Part shown: one piece after another, positions 22,567 to 31,113 of the stretch
How positions within the stretch are numbered: the first letter of the stretch is position 1
Layout of the letters: each line of letters begins with the position of its first letter
NCBI RefSeq assembly: GCF_001426905.1
Contig: NZ_LMFQ01000020.1
Coordinates: forward strand, 310,001-374,000
DNA length: 64,000 nt
Source: Caulobacter sp. Root1455
GTDB lineage: Bacteria; Pseudomonadota; Alphaproteobacteria; Caulobacterales; Caulobacteraceae
Reading direction: 5' to 3'
Program-made: the position numbers and the translations under genes
Notes under the pieces: generated by a model
The model's input: the letters and a program-made list of their open reading frames with translations, nothing else
Databases searched by the model: none
What the model was told of the DNA's origin: nothing

Positions 22567-24102
22567 ATGGCCGACGACGCATCCTCGCTGACTTCCGTTA
22601 CGCTGCTCCGACCGGGCGCCACCTGCTGGCGCGTGGAGCAGGCCGACCGGCTGGCGCTGTTCATCGACAACGACGAGGCGTTCGACGCCCTGAAGGCCAT
22701 CCTGTTGTCGGCCAGGAAGTCGATCTGGATCCTGGCCTGGGTGTTCGACCCGCTGACCCGACTGGACCCCGATCGGGTCAGGAAGAGCCGCGACCCGGCC
22801 CATGTCGACCGCATCGGCCTGTTGCTGCGCCGGCAGGCGGCGCTGAACCCGGCGCTGGACGTGCGGATCCTGGTCTGGGACATGCCGTTCCCGATCGCCG
22901 CCTCGCAGCTGTTCGGCCCGCATCGCGGCCAGGTGTTCTTCACCGGCTCGCGGGTCAAGTACCACCTGGACAACACCCTGCCGGCCAGCGCCTGCCATCA
23001 CCAGAAGGTGGTCGTGGTCGACGGCTCGGTGGCCCTGGTCAGCGGCGGCGACATCGGCGTCGACCGCTGGGACACCACCCAGCACCTGGACAACGACCCG
23101 CGACGTCGCCTTCCCACGGGCCATCATTATCCTGCTCGCCACGAAGTGGCGGCCCTGGTCGACGGCAAGGCGGCCGAGGCCCTGGGCGACCTGTTCATCG
23201 CCCGCTGGAACCGTTCGACCGGCGAGGCGCTTGAGCGGTCGGAAAAGCCCGAGGAGACGCCCTGGCCGGACTATCTGGTCCCCGACCTGCGCAACGCGCC
23301 CGTCGGCGTCTGCCGCACCCAGCCGGCCTGGAAGAGCGATCCGGAGATCAACGAGTCGATGCTGATGCACCTGGCCAGCATCAGGTCGGCCAAGCGCCTG
23401 ATCTATCTGGAGAACCAGTACCTGACCTCGCCGATCATCGTCGAAGCCCTGGCCGATCGCCTGGCCGAGCCGGACGGCCCCGAGGTGGTGACCGTGGGGC
23501 CGGCTCAAAGCCCTAGCTATTTCGACCAGATGACCATGGACAGCGCCCGCACCTCGGCGATCAATCGCCTACGCGAGGTCGACGCCCACGGCCGCTTCTC
23601 GGCCTTCAGCGCCCGCACGCCCAAAGGGGGGGCGATCATCGTCCATTCCAAGGTGACGATCATCGACGACCGCTTGCTGCGGCTGGGCTCGGCCAACCTC
23701 AACAACCGCTCGATCGGGCTCGACACCGAATGCGACATCGCCTTCGAGGGAACCGACGAGACCAGCCGCGCCGCGATTCGCGCCTTCCTGGGACGGCTGA
23801 TCGGCCACTTCCTCGACCACGAGACCGAGCACGTGCTCGAGACCTACGATCGCCTGGGCGGCCTGGCGGCGACGATCAACGAACTGGATCGCAAGGGCGG
23901 GGCGCCGCGCCGCCTGGCCCCGGTGCCGATCAAGGCGCTGACCGGCGTGCAGCAGTTCATCGCCGACTGGAGCCTGGGCGACGCCATCTCGCCCATCGAC
24001 GCCTGGCGGCCCTGGGGCCGCCGCAAGCGCCTCAAGCGCGAGCTGCACCGCCTGATGGACGGTCATCAGTCGCCGCTGCTGCCGGGTCACCTGCAGGACT
24101 GA
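22567..24102 (+). CDS. Phospholipase D-family protein (two HKD motifs)
   Basis: A 511-residue enzyme with two complete HKD motifs: HHQKVVVVD with trailing GGDIG near residue 144, and VHSKVTIIDD with GSANLNNRS near 358. Each forms half of the phosphatidyltransferase/phospholipase active site. Extra segments DRWDTTQHLDND and YLENQYLTSP match the longer eukaryote-like bacterial PLDs rather than short cardiolipin synthases. There is no signal peptide. The ATG at 22567 follows AAGGGG. Its 3' end overlaps the convergent EEP-family gene by 71 bp. The pairing with an EEP protein is recurrent in proteobacteria and suggests joint action on phospholipids. Confidence 0.9.
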   Translation: MADDASSLTSVTLLRPGATCWRVEQADRLALFIDNDEAFDALKAILLSARKSIWILAWVFDPLTRLDPDRVRKSRDPAHVDRIGLLLRRQAALNPALDVRILVWDMPFPIAASQLFGPHRGQVFFTGSRVKYHLDNTLPASACHHQKVVVVDGSVALVSGGDIGVDRWDTTQHLDNDPRRRLPTGHHYPARHEVAALVDGKAAEALGDLFIARWNRSTGEALERSEKPEETPWPDYLVPDLRNAPVGVCRTQPAWKSDPEINESMLMHLASIRSAKRLIYLENQYLTSPIIVEALADRLAEPDGPEVVTVGPAQSPSYFDQMTMDSARTSAINRLREVDAHGRFSAFSARTPKGGAIIVHSKVTIIDDRLLRLGSANLNNRSIGLDTECDIAFEGTDETSRAAIRAFLGRLIGHFLDHETEHVLETYDRLGGLAATINELDRKGGAPRRLAPVPIKALTGVQQFIADWSLGDAISPIDAWRPWGRRKRLKRELHRLMDGHQSPLLPGHLQD

Positions 24103-24835
24103 TCTCCAGGTCGATCACCAGCGGCAGATGGTCCGAGGCGGTCCGCGCCAGGGCGCCGTAGGGCGAGCGCACCCCCACCGTCTCCACGCCCTTGGTCAGG
24201 AAGACGTGGTCGATGCGCATGAACGGGAAGTTCGAGGGGAAGGTCGCGGTCGGCGTCCGGGTCCAGGACGCGCTCCGGGTCTGAGCGTCGCGCAGGACGG
24301 TCTTCAGCAAGCGGTAGGTGGCCGAATAGGGCGTGGCGTTGAAGTCGCCCAGCAGGATGCCCGGAGCCTTCCAGTCCTCGTGCGCCATCCATTGTTCGCC
24401 CAGCAAGGCCGCGGCCTGACGCTTCTGCTCCTGGGGCACCAGGCCCAGGTGGGTGTTGATGATCTGCACGGGCGTGCCGCCGACGTCGACGGTGACCCAG
24501 ATCGCGCCGCGCGGCTCCAGGCCAGGAATGAGCGGATACAGCGGCAGGCCGCCGGCCCTGACCTTGCGCTCGGGCAGGGCGGTCAGGATGGCGTCGCCGT
24601 AGAGCTCTTCCTCCACCGCCATGGCCGGATGGAAGTGCGAGCGCATCTTCAGCAGCTCGGCCAGGCGGTGAGCCTGGTCCACGCCCTTGGTGCGGGCCCG
24701 GCGGACGTCCAGCTCCTGAAGCGCCACCACGTCGGCGTTTTCCGCAGCGATGACCTCGGCCACCCGCTCGACATCGAGCTTGCGGTCCGTGCCCACGCAA
24801 CGGTGGACATTGTAGGTCATGAGACGAAGCTTCAT
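24032..24835 (-). CDS. Endonuclease/exonuclease/phosphatase (EEP) family protein
   Basis: A 267-residue metal-dependent phosphodiesterase-fold protein. It starts MKLRLMTYNVHRCVG with the motif TYNVH, followed by DVVALQELD (catalytic Glu), INTHLGLVPQEQ (His), GILLGDFNATP (Asp and Asn) and the C-terminal ASDHLPLVIDL (Asp-His pair). All catalytic motifs are intact. The E. coli relative YbhP lies next to the cardiolipin synthase clsB, and here the gene overlaps a PLD gene, so a phospholipid-related role is a fair inference. The start overlaps the metW stop by an ATGA, so it is in the metX-metW transcript. Confidence 0.88.
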   Translation of the reverse strand: MKLRLMTYNVHRCVGTDRKLDVERVAEVIAAENADVVALQELDVRRARTKGVDQAHRLAELLKMRSHFHPAMAVEEELYGDAILTALPERKVRAGGLPLYPLIPGLEPRGAIWVTVDVGGTPVQIINTHLGLVPQEQKRQAAALLGEQWMAHEDWKAPGILLGDFNATPYSATYRLLKTVLRDAQTRSASWTRTPTATFPSNFPFMRIDHVFLTKGVETVGVRSPYGALARTASDHLPLVIDLEISPAGDPAAAATDDRPSGGAARA

Positions 24836-25500
24836 CCGTCGAAGAGATCGCCTGAAGGCGCTGGAGGTTCCGCCGATGACAAAGGCTGGGCGGGCTCGGG
24901 ATTGCGGCTGAGCATGAACAGGCAGGTTTCCGCCCGCCAGTTCTCGAGGGCCTTGGTCGGGTCGATCTGCCGGGCCGGACCCTTGCCCGCGAAGGCGGCG
25001 CAGGCGTCGATGCGGACGCCGAGGTCCTCGGTCAGGGCCAGGAAGTCGGCCAGGGTGCACAGGTGGATGTTGGGCGTCGCCCACCAGGGCAGGGGCAGGG
25101 CCTCGGTCTCGGGCATCCGCCCGCGATGCAGCAGCGACCAGCGCACGCGCCAGTGGCCGAAATTCGGGAACGACACCACGGCCCGGTCGGCGATCCGCAG
25201 CAGCTCGTCCAGCACGTGACGCGGCCGGCGCGTGGCCTGCAGGGTCTGGGACAGCACCGCGTAGTCGAAGGTGCGGTCGGGGAAGTGGTCCAGGTCCTGG
25301 TCGGCGTCGCCCTGCACCACCGACAGGCCGCGCGACATGCAGGCGGCCACGCCCTCGGCGCTGATCTCCAGCCCCCGGCCGTCGACCTGCTTTTCCTTCG
25401 TCAGCAGGTCCAGCAGCACGCCCTCGCCGCAGCCGACATCCAGCACGCGGGAGCCCGGACGGACAAGGCGCAGGATCTCCTTGAAGTCTTCGCGGATCAT
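24832..25500 (-). CDS. metW: Methionine biosynthesis protein MetW
   Basis: A 222-residue methyltransferase-fold protein: VLDVGCGEGVLLDLLTKEK near residue 20, GLEISAEGVAACMSRGLSVVQGDAD, and the MetW hallmarks YAVLSQTLQATRRPRHVLDELLRI and VVSFPNFGHWRVRWSLLHRGRMP. MetW partners with MetX in activating homoserine for methionine synthesis; its exact chemical role remains uncertain. The last 30 residues are Pro/Ser-rich and non-conserved. It lies downstream of metX, with a 154-bp gap filled by a repeat element whose terminal hairpin contains the metW ribosome site. Confidence 0.93.
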   Translation of the reverse strand: MIREDFKEILRLVRPGSRVLDVGCGEGVLLDLLTKEKQVDGRGLEISAEGVAACMSRGLSVVQGDADQDLDHFPDRTFDYAVLSQTLQATRRPRHVLDELLRIADRAVVSFPNFGHWRVRWSLLHRGRMPETEALPLPWWATPNIHLCTLADFLALTEDLGVRIDACAAFAGKGPARQIDPTKALENWRAETCLFMLSRNPEPAQPLSSAEPPAPSGDLFDG

Positions 25501-25504
25501 CAAG

Positions 25505-25636
25505 CTCCTCCCCCCATGGGGGAGGTGTCGGCGCAGCCGACGGAGGGGGGAGTGATCGGCAGGTGATCGGAACCCGGATCGACGATCCGAAGACTCCCCC
25601 CACCGGCCTTCGGCCGCCTCCCCCACAGGGGGAGGG
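25505..25636. repeat. Intergenic inverted-repeat element, type D, between metX and metW
   Basis: Two GC-rich arms (about 25505-25551 and 25592-25636) face each other around a short AT-richer spacer. The left arm ends in a near-perfect palindrome at 25507-25525 (CCTCCCC...GGGGAGG). It is related to the element at 2513-2659 through the CTCCCC/GGGGAG ends and the GTCGGCG-CAGCCGACG core. It fills the metX-metW intergenic region in an otherwise tightly packed operon. Confidence 0.8.
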
Positions 25637-25654
25637 CCTGGTTCACGCGAACCA

Positions 25655-26806
25655 TCACAGTCCTCTTTCCCGTTCCACCGAGCTCAGGAAGCCCTGCAGC
25701 GCCGCGTCCATCACCGGCTCGTCCAGCAGGAAGGCGTCGTGGCCCTTGTCGCTCTCGATCTCGACGAAGGCCGCGCGGCAGCCGGCGGCGGTCAGGGCGC
25801 GGACGATGTGGCGGTTCTCGGCGGTCGGATAGAGCCAGTCGCTGGTGAACGACAGCACGCAGAAGCGCACGTGGCGCGCCTTGGCGAAGGCCTGGGCCAG
25901 CACCCCGCCATGGCTGGCGGCCAGGTCGAAATAGTCCATCGCCCGGGTGATGTAGAGGTAGGAGTTGGCGTCGAAGCGGTCGACGAAAGTCGCCCCCTGG
26001 TGGCGCAGGTAGCTCTCCACCTGGAAGTCGGCGTCGAAGCCCCAGGACAGGCCGTCGCGCTGCAGTTCGCGGCCGAACTTCCGCTGCAGGGCCGGTTCGG
26101 ACAGATAGGTGATGTGGGCGGCCATCCGCGCGACGGCCAGGCCCTTTTCCGGACGCGACTTGCCCTGGGCGTAGGCCCCGGCCTTCCAGTCGGGGTCGGC
26201 CATGATCGCCTGGCGGCCCACCTCGTGGAAGGCGATGTTCTGGGCCGAGTGGCGCGAGGCCGAGGCGACGATCACCGCGCTGAACAGCTTGTCCGGGTAG
26301 TCGGCCGCCCACTGCTGGACCTGCATGCCGCCCATCGAGCCGCCGACCACGGCCAGCAGGGTTTCCACCCCCAGCGCTTCGACGAGCATGGCCTGGCCGC
26401 GCACCATGTCGGCGATGGTGATCACCGGGAAGGTCAGGCCGTAGGGCTGGCCGGTGGCCGGGTTGATCGAAGCCGGGCCGGTCGAGCCCATGCAGCCGCC
26501 GACCACGTTCGAGCAGATGATGAAGTGCTTGGCCGGGTCGATCGGCTTGCCCGGGCCGACCAGACGGGTCCACCAGCCGGGTTTGCCGCTGACCGGGTGG
26601 GTTCCGGCCACATGCTGGTCGCCGGTCAGGGCGTGGCAGATCAGGATGGCGTTCGTGCCGTCCGGGTTCAGCGTGCCCCAGGTGCGGTAGGCGATCTCCA
26701 GGTTTTCCAGATGAGCGCCGGAGTCGAGCCGCAAGGGCTGGTGGGGCGGGAACCGCCAGGTTCCGCCCTCCGACAGCACAGCCCCGGCGAAATCGAGATT
26801 TGCCAT
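25655..26806 (-). CDS. metX: Homoserine O-acyltransferase MetX
   Basis: A 383-residue alpha/beta-hydrolase-fold enzyme that acylates homoserine (acetyl-CoA or succinyl-CoA as donor), committing it to methionine. The N-terminal [40 protein letters not shown] is diagnostic. The nucleophile elbow is [10 protein letters not shown] near residue 156. The catalytic Asp and His lie in [10 protein letters not shown] and [13 protein letters not shown] near the end. Acetyl versus succinyl specificity depends on few residues and is not claimed. It is the first gene of the metX-metW-EEP unit and divergent from the sixA-like gene across 77 bp. Confidence 0.94.
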   Translation of the reverse strand: MANLDFAGAVLSEGGTWRFPPHQPLRLDSGAHLENLEIAYRTWGTLNPDGTNAILICHALTGDQHVAGTHPVSGKPGWWTRLVGPGKPIDPAKHFIICSNVVGGCMGSTGPASINPATGQPYGLTFPVITIADMVRGQAMLVEALGVETLLAVVGGSMGGMQVQQWAADYPDKLFSAVIVASASRHSAQNIAFHEVGRQAIMADPDWKAGAYAQGKSRPEKGLAVARMAAHITYLSEPALQRKFGRELQRDGLSWGFDADFQVESYLRHQGATFVDRFDANSYLYITRAMDYFDLAASHGGVLAQAFAKARHVRFCVLSFTSDWLYPTAENRHIVRALTAAGCRAAFVEIESDKGHDAFLLDEPVMDAALQGFLSSVERERGL

Positions 26807-26851
26807 GCCCGCCTTGGACCGCTTGGCGCCTTCCGTGTCAACCGCGCGCTT

Positions 26852-26865
26852 CCGGAGCGCTCCGG
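26852..26865. promoter_or_regulatory. 14-bp perfect palindrome between divergent metX and sixA-like genes
   Basis: CCGGAGCGCTCCGG is its own reverse complement and sits centrally in the 77-bp divergent region. On the metX strand a TTGACA lies just downstream of it. It may be an operator, or a chance GC palindrome. Confidence 0.3.
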
Positions 26866-26883
26866 TGAAGGCTATGGAGGATC

Positions 26884-27396
26884 ATGGACCGACTGATCCT
26901 CATGCGCCACGGCAAGGCCGAGCAGCACGCCGCTTCGGGCGGCGATTTCGAACGCGCCCTGGCGCCGCGCGGCCAGAACGACGCCGCCCTGATGGGCAAG
27001 GTCCTGGCCAAGGCGGGCCTGTCGCCTGACCTCGCCCTGGTCTCCTCGGCCCGCCGCACCCGGGAGACCTGGGAGGCGGCCGCGCCGGCCTTTTCCAAGG
27101 CGCGGGTCGAGACCCGCCGCGATCTCTATCACGCCGAGCCCCAGGACGTGCTGGCGGCGATTCGCGACGACGCGCCCGATACCGGAACCGTCATGGTCGT
27201 GGGCCACAATCCCGGCCTGCACGAACTGGCCCTGCGCCTGGCCATGGGCGGCCCGGCCGACCCCGCCAAGCTGGCCCAGCTGCGCGGCAAGTTTCCCACC
27301 GCGACCGTCGCGGTGTTTTCGATCGATCCCGACGGAGCCCCGACCTTGAGCCACCTGTTCTATGCTTCGGAAAACGGCGGGCACGGCGGCGAATGA
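26884..27396 (+). CDS. SixA-like histidine phosphatase
   Basis: A 170-residue member of the histidine-phosphatase (phosphoglycerate mutase-like) superfamily. The catalytic RHG motif is at the N-terminus (LILMRHGKAEQH, residues 4-15). LALVSSARRTRETWEAA carries the second Arg, and VMVVGHNPGLHELAL the second His. Bacterial SixA proteins dephosphorylate phospho-His on signalling proteins such as PtsO, though the target here is unknown. GGAGG precedes the ATG. Its stop overlaps the next start by ATGA, the first of three such overlaps in this operon. Confidence 0.9.
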   Translation: MDRLILMRHGKAEQHAASGGDFERALAPRGQNDAALMGKVLAKAGLSPDLALVSSARRTRETWEAAAPAFSKARVETRRDLYHAEPQDVLAAIRDDAPDTGTVMVVGHNPGLHELALRLAMGGPADPAKLAQLRGKFPTATVAVFSIDPDGAPTLSHLFYASENGGHGGE

Positions 27397-27737
27397 GCAA
27401 GATCTACAAGATCCTTCCAAAAGCCGAGTGGGACGCCGCCCGCGCCGCGGGGGCCTTCGCCGGTTCGGCGGTCGATCTGGCCGACGGCTTCATCCACTTC
27501 TCCGGTCCGGACACCGCTCAGCGAACCGCCGAGCTCTACTTCAAGGACCAGGCCGGCCTGATGCTGCTGACCGTAGAGGCCGACGACCTGGGCGAGGCCC
27601 TGAAATGGGAGGCCTCGCGCGGCGGGGCCCTGTTTCCGCACCTGTTCCGCGACCTGAACGCGGACGAGGTGATCGCCGAGCGGGCGCTCGAACTCGACGC
27701 CGACGGCGTGCCGATGCTGGGCGAGCTTGCCGCATGA
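27393..27737 (+). CDS. DUF952 domain protein
   Basis: A 114-residue protein matching DUF952: a start MSKIYKILPKAEWDAARAAG, the core DLADGFIHFSGPDTAQRTAELYFKDQ, then LMLLTVEADDLGEALKWEASRGGALFPHLF. Family members are small cytosolic proteins of unknown function, and a possible link to ADP-ribosyl or NAD-related folds is only a suggestion. It is co-translated with the upstream phosphatase and the downstream pyrD through 4-base overlaps, which is a common arrangement in Caulobacter-like genomes. Confidence 0.9.
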   Translation: MSKIYKILPKAEWDAARAAGAFAGSAVDLADGFIHFSGPDTAQRTAELYFKDQAGLMLLTVEADDLGEALKWEASRGGALFPHLFRDLNADEVIAERALELDADGVPMLGELAA

Positions 27738-28801
27738 GCCTTCACGACATCGCCTCGCGCGCCCTGCACGCGCTCGACCCCGAGGACGCCCACGGCTGGG
27801 CGATCAAGGGCCTGAAGATGGGTTTGGGTCCGCGCCAGATGGACGTCGACGACCCCATCCTGGCCTGCACGGTCGCAGGCTTGCCGTTGTCCAACTGCGT
27901 GGGCCTGGCCGCCGGCTTCGACAAGAACGCCGAGGTCCCCGCCGCCATGTCCCAGGCCGGCTTCGGCTTCGTCGAATGCGGCACCGTCACGCCCCTCGCC
28001 CAGGCCGGCAATCCGCGCCCGCGCCTCTTCCGGCTGACCGAAGACCAGGCGGTGATCAACCGCATGGGCTTCAACAATGAGGGCCTGGAGCCGTTCGCCG
28101 CTCGCCTGTCGGCCCTGAAAGCCCGGCGGGCTGGGGGCGTGGTCGTCGGCGCCAACATCGGGGCCAACAAGGACGCCACGGACCGGATCGCCGATTATGT
28201 CACCGGCCTGACGCGGCTGTGGGGCCTGTCGGACTACTTCACCGTCAACATCTCCTCGCCCAATACGCCCGGCCTGCGCGCCCTGCAGACCAAGGCGGCG
28301 CTGGAGGAGCTGCTGGGCAGGATCGCCGAGGCGCGCGGTCTGCTGAAGGCGGCCGGCACGGTCGACTATCCGATCTTCCTGAAGGTCGCGCCCGACCTGG
28401 AGGACGGCGAGGTCGAGGCCATTGTCGAGACGGTCACGGCCAACGGCCTGAACGGCGTCATCGTCAGCAACACCACCATCGCCCGCCCCGCCGACCTGGT
28501 CTCGCCCCACAAGGGCGAAGGCGGCGGTCTTTCCGGCAAGCCGCTGCTGAGCGCCTCCACCGCCATGCTGGCCCGCTTCCACGCGGCCAACCGCGGACAT
28601 CTGGCGCTGATCGGCGCGGGCGGGATCGCCAGCGGGGCCGACGCCCTGGCCAAGATCCGCGCCGGAGCCTGCGCCGTGCAGCTCTATTCGGCCCTGGTCT
28701 ATGGCGGGCCGGGCCTGGTCCAGCGGATCAAGACCGACCTGGCCGCCCGGCTGCGCGCCGAGGGCTTCGCCTCGGTGACCGACGCGGTCGGCGCGGGATG
28801 A
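27734..28801 (+). CDS. pyrD: Dihydroorotate dehydrogenase (quinone), class 2
   Basis: A 355-residue FMN enzyme oxidising dihydroorotate to orotate in pyrimidine synthesis with ubiquinone as acceptor. The class 2 features are an N-terminal helix extension for membrane association (residues 1-35), GLAAGFDKNAEVP near 57, FVECGTVTPLAQAGNPRPRLFRL, and NISSPNTPGLRALQ near 172, where Ser replaces the class 1 Cys base. The C-terminal IGAGGIASGADALAKIRAGACAVQLYSAL binds the FMN phosphate. The start ATG at 27734 overlaps the DUF952 stop; longer in-frame versions run through that gene and are rejected. Confidence 0.95.
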   Translation: MSLHDIASRALHALDPEDAHGWAIKGLKMGLGPRQMDVDDPILACTVAGLPLSNCVGLAAGFDKNAEVPAAMSQAGFGFVECGTVTPLAQAGNPRPRLFRLTEDQAVINRMGFNNEGLEPFAARLSALKARRAGGVVVGANIGANKDATDRIADYVTGLTRLWGLSDYFTVNISSPNTPGLRALQTKAALEELLGRIAEARGLLKAAGTVDYPIFLKVAPDLEDGEVEAIVETVTANGLNGVIVSNTTIARPADLVSPHKGEGGGLSGKPLLSASTAMLARFHAANRGHLALIGAGGIASGADALAKIRAGACAVQLYSALVYGGPGLVQRIKTDLAARLRAEGFASVTDAVGAG

Positions 28802-29535
28802 CGCCCGACACCACCCTGGCCTGGCTGCGGCGCTTCGGGCCGTTGGCCGCTTTGCTTATCCTGCTGGTCGTGGCCCTGGCCACCGGCCTGGCGGGCAAGC
28901 TGAACCTCGAGACCCTGCAGGCCCAGGGCCAGGCCTTGCAGGACTACGCCGCGGTGAACCCGCTGAAGACCGCCGCGATCTACATCCTGCTCTATGTCGC
29001 CACCGTCTCGATCTCGCTGCCCGGCGCGCTGATCCTGTCCCTGACCGGCGGCTTCCTGTTCGGACCGATCGGCGGCGGGGCGGCGGCGGTGACCGGCGCG
29101 ACCGGCGGCTCGACCGTGGTCTATCTGGTCAGCCGGTCGGCCTTCGGCAACTTCCTGCGCCGCAAGCCCGGCGCCTTGCTGGCCCGGGTCGAGGAGGGGT
29201 TCAAGGCCGACGCCTTCTCCTATCTTCTGACCCTGCGCCTGATTCCGGCCTTTCCCCTGCTGCTGGTCAACGTCGCCTCGGGCCTGATGAACATCCCCGT
29301 GCGCACCTACCTCTTGGCCTCGTTCCTGGGGATGATCCCCAGCTCGTTCGTCTATGCCGGCATCGGCGCGGGCCTGGGCCATATCTTCGCCAGCGGCGAG
29401 CCGGTGACGATGCACACCCTGTTCTCGCCGCGCATCTATCTGCCGATCGCGGCGATGGGCGCCCTGGCTCTCTTGCCGCCGCTATGGCGCTATTGGCGAC
29501 GCCGACGCGTTGCCGAAGCCCCAGACCTGAAGTAA
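28798..29535 (+). CDS. TVP38/TMEM64 (VTT-domain) membrane protein
   Basis: A 245-residue integral membrane protein of the VTT/DedA-related group, whose members are linked to phospholipid scrambling and membrane homeostasis. The domain core is visible: SISLPGALILSLTGGFLFGPIGGG, then TGGSTVVYLVSR, LRLIPAFPLLLVNVASGLMNIPVRTYLLASFLGMIPSSFVYAGIGAG. Flanking helices occur at both ends and the C-terminus is basic (YWRRRRVAE). Translation is coupled to pyrD by the ATGA overlap at 28798-28801. The association with pyrD may be positional only. Confidence 0.9.
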   Translation: MTPDTTLAWLRRFGPLAALLILLVVALATGLAGKLNLETLQAQGQALQDYAAVNPLKTAAIYILLYVATVSISLPGALILSLTGGFLFGPIGGGAAAVTGATGGSTVVYLVSRSAFGNFLRRKPGALLARVEEGFKADAFSYLLTLRLIPAFPLLLVNVASGLMNIPVRTYLLASFLGMIPSSFVYAGIGAGLGHIFASGEPVTMHTLFSPRIYLPIAAMGALALLPPLWRYWRRRRVAEAPDLK

Positions 29536-29544
29536 CCCAGACAG

Positions 29545-31059
29545 ATGACCGAGCCGGTCACGCCGTCCGTTCCGGAAAAAGCCAAGCCAGGGCGTCGCTT
29601 CCCATGGCCCGGCGGCCTGTCGGCGCGTCTGCTGCTGCTCACCGCACTGTTCGTGGCCCTGGCCGGCGCCGTCATCCTGCCCCCCGCCCTGGCCTATTTC
29701 GAGGAGCAGTGGCTGCTGGACCGCGTGCGAGCCGCCGAACTGGCCTCGACCATCGCCGACGCCGATCCCGAGCGGCGGGTGACCGACAAGGTCTCCCAGC
29801 AGCTGCTGGACCAGGCCGGGGTGGTGATCGTGGCGCTGGAGGTCGACGGCGCCCGCCGCCTTGTCCTGCCGTCCGAACCGCGCGGCCTGAAGATCAAGCC
29901 GCCCTATCTGGTCGATCTGCGCCGCCAGAACCCCGGCTCGTGGCTGGCCGCCCCGTTCTTCACGCTGAAGAGCGCGCCGGGCAGCATGGTGCGGGTGATG
30001 GCCGAGCCGCGCTTCCGCCAGGAGGCCGAGTTCGTCGAGATCGTCCTGCCTGACGCCCAGCTGAAGGCGCAGTTGGTCGCCACCCTGGGGCGCCTGGCCG
30101 CCGTGACGCTGTTCGTGGCGGGCCTGGCCGGCGGGTTGATCTATCTGTCGCTGAACTTCCTGCTGGTGCGGCCCATGCAACGCATCACCCAGGCCATGGA
30201 GCGGTTCCGCGCCGATCCCGAGGATCCGGCCGCCCGGGTCGTGGTCTCGCGTCGCCGCGACGAGATCGGCCGGGCCGAGCGCGAGCTGGACATGATGCAG
30301 TCCGACCTGATCACCGCCCTGCAGGCCAAGGCCCGCCTGGCGGCCCTGGGCGAGGCGGTGGCCAAGATCAATCACGACCTGCGCAACATGCTGACCAGCG
30401 CCCAGATGGCGTCCGACCGCCTGGCCGCCCTGGGCGATCCCAAGGTGGCCCAGGCCCTGCCGCGCCTGGAACGCGCCCTGGACCGCGCCATCACCCTGGC
30501 CAGCGACGTGATGGCCTACGGCAAATCCAAGGAGCCGGCCCCGGCCTTGCGCACCACGCCGTTGCGCGCCGCCCTCGACATGGCCGCCGAGGACGCCGGC
30601 CTGCTGCCCTCCGGCGTGGCCCTGGAGACCGTGATCGACAGCCGTGAGCAGGTGATCGCCGATCCGGACCAGCTGCACCGCATCCTCACCAACCTGCTGC
30701 GCAACGCCCGCGAGGCCATCGAGGGCGCGCCCGACCGGGGCGGCAAGGGCCGGGTGTTCGTCGAGCTGCGCCGGGCCGAGGGCATGAGCGTCCTGCGGCT
30801 GTCCGACGACGGTCCGGGCGTGCCGGAGAAGGCGCGCAACAATCTGTTCCAGCCGTTCGTGGGCTCGGTGCGGCGCGGCGGCACGGGTCTTGGCCTAGCC
30901 ATCGCCCGCGAGCTGGCCCAGGGCCACGGCGGCGACCTAGCCCTGGTCGAGACCGGACCGGGCGGTTCGGTGTTCGACCTGACGCTGGCGGGGACGCCCG
31001 AGCCGCTGCCGGAAGCGCCGCCCGAGCCGGTGAAGCCCAAGGCCAAGTCCAAGCCCTAG
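29545..31059 (+). CDS. Sensor histidine kinase (no adjacent response regulator)
   Basis: A 504-residue membrane kinase. A first helix lies at about 30-55 and a second near 175-200, enclosing a periplasmic sensor of some 120 residues without recognised motifs. A HAMP linker follows, then the phosphoacceptor INHDLRNMLTSAQM (His near residue 277). The ATP-binding domain has NLLRNAREAI (N box), SDDGPGVP (G1) and GGTGLGLAIARELAQGHGG (G2). The H-box HDLRN differs from the usual HELRNP/HDLRTP form. It ends in an acidic Pro/Lys tail. It lies 9 bp after the VTT gene, so it may share the operon, but the partner must be encoded elsewhere. Confidence 0.88.
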   Translation: MTEPVTPSVPEKAKPGRRFPWPGGLSARLLLLTALFVALAGAVILPPALAYFEEQWLLDRVRAAELASTIADADPERRVTDKVSQQLLDQAGVVIVALEVDGARRLVLPSEPRGLKIKPPYLVDLRRQNPGSWLAAPFFTLKSAPGSMVRVMAEPRFRQEAEFVEIVLPDAQLKAQLVATLGRLAAVTLFVAGLAGGLIYLSLNFLLVRPMQRITQAMERFRADPEDPAARVVVSRRRDEIGRAERELDMMQSDLITALQAKARLAALGEAVAKINHDLRNMLTSAQMASDRLAALGDPKVAQALPRLERALDRAITLASDVMAYGKSKEPAPALRTTPLRAALDMAAEDAGLLPSGVALETVIDSREQVIADPDQLHRILTNLLRNAREAIEGAPDRGGKGRVFVELRRAEGMSVLRLSDDGPGVPEKARNNLFQPFVGSVRRGGTGLGLAIARELAQGHGGDLALVETGPGGSVFDLTLAGTPEPLPEAPPEPVKPKAKSKP

Positions 31060-31071
31060 GCATCTAGATCA

Positions 31072-31104
31072 CCGCTCATCCCGGCGAATGCCGGGGATGA
31101 GCGG
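31072..31104. repeat. Compact type A palindromic repeat
   Basis: A 33-bp hairpin: arms CCGCTCATCC and GGATGAGCGG enclose a smaller CGGC/GCCG stem with a GAAT loop. The first 24 bases equal the start of the 32-bp arm at 7482. It lies between convergent genes and may stop transcription both ways, although there is no T-run. Confidence 0.85.
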
Positions 31105-31113
31105 ATGTAAGAA

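Noticed and set aside
27362-28801. 479-residue version of PyrD
   Set aside because: The extra part is DUF952 sequence in another frame. The ATG overlap at 27734 is the natural start.
7482-31104. CRISPR-like array from the recurring palindromes
   Set aside because: Copies are few, scattered and inverted rather than regularly spaced direct repeats, with no cas genes.
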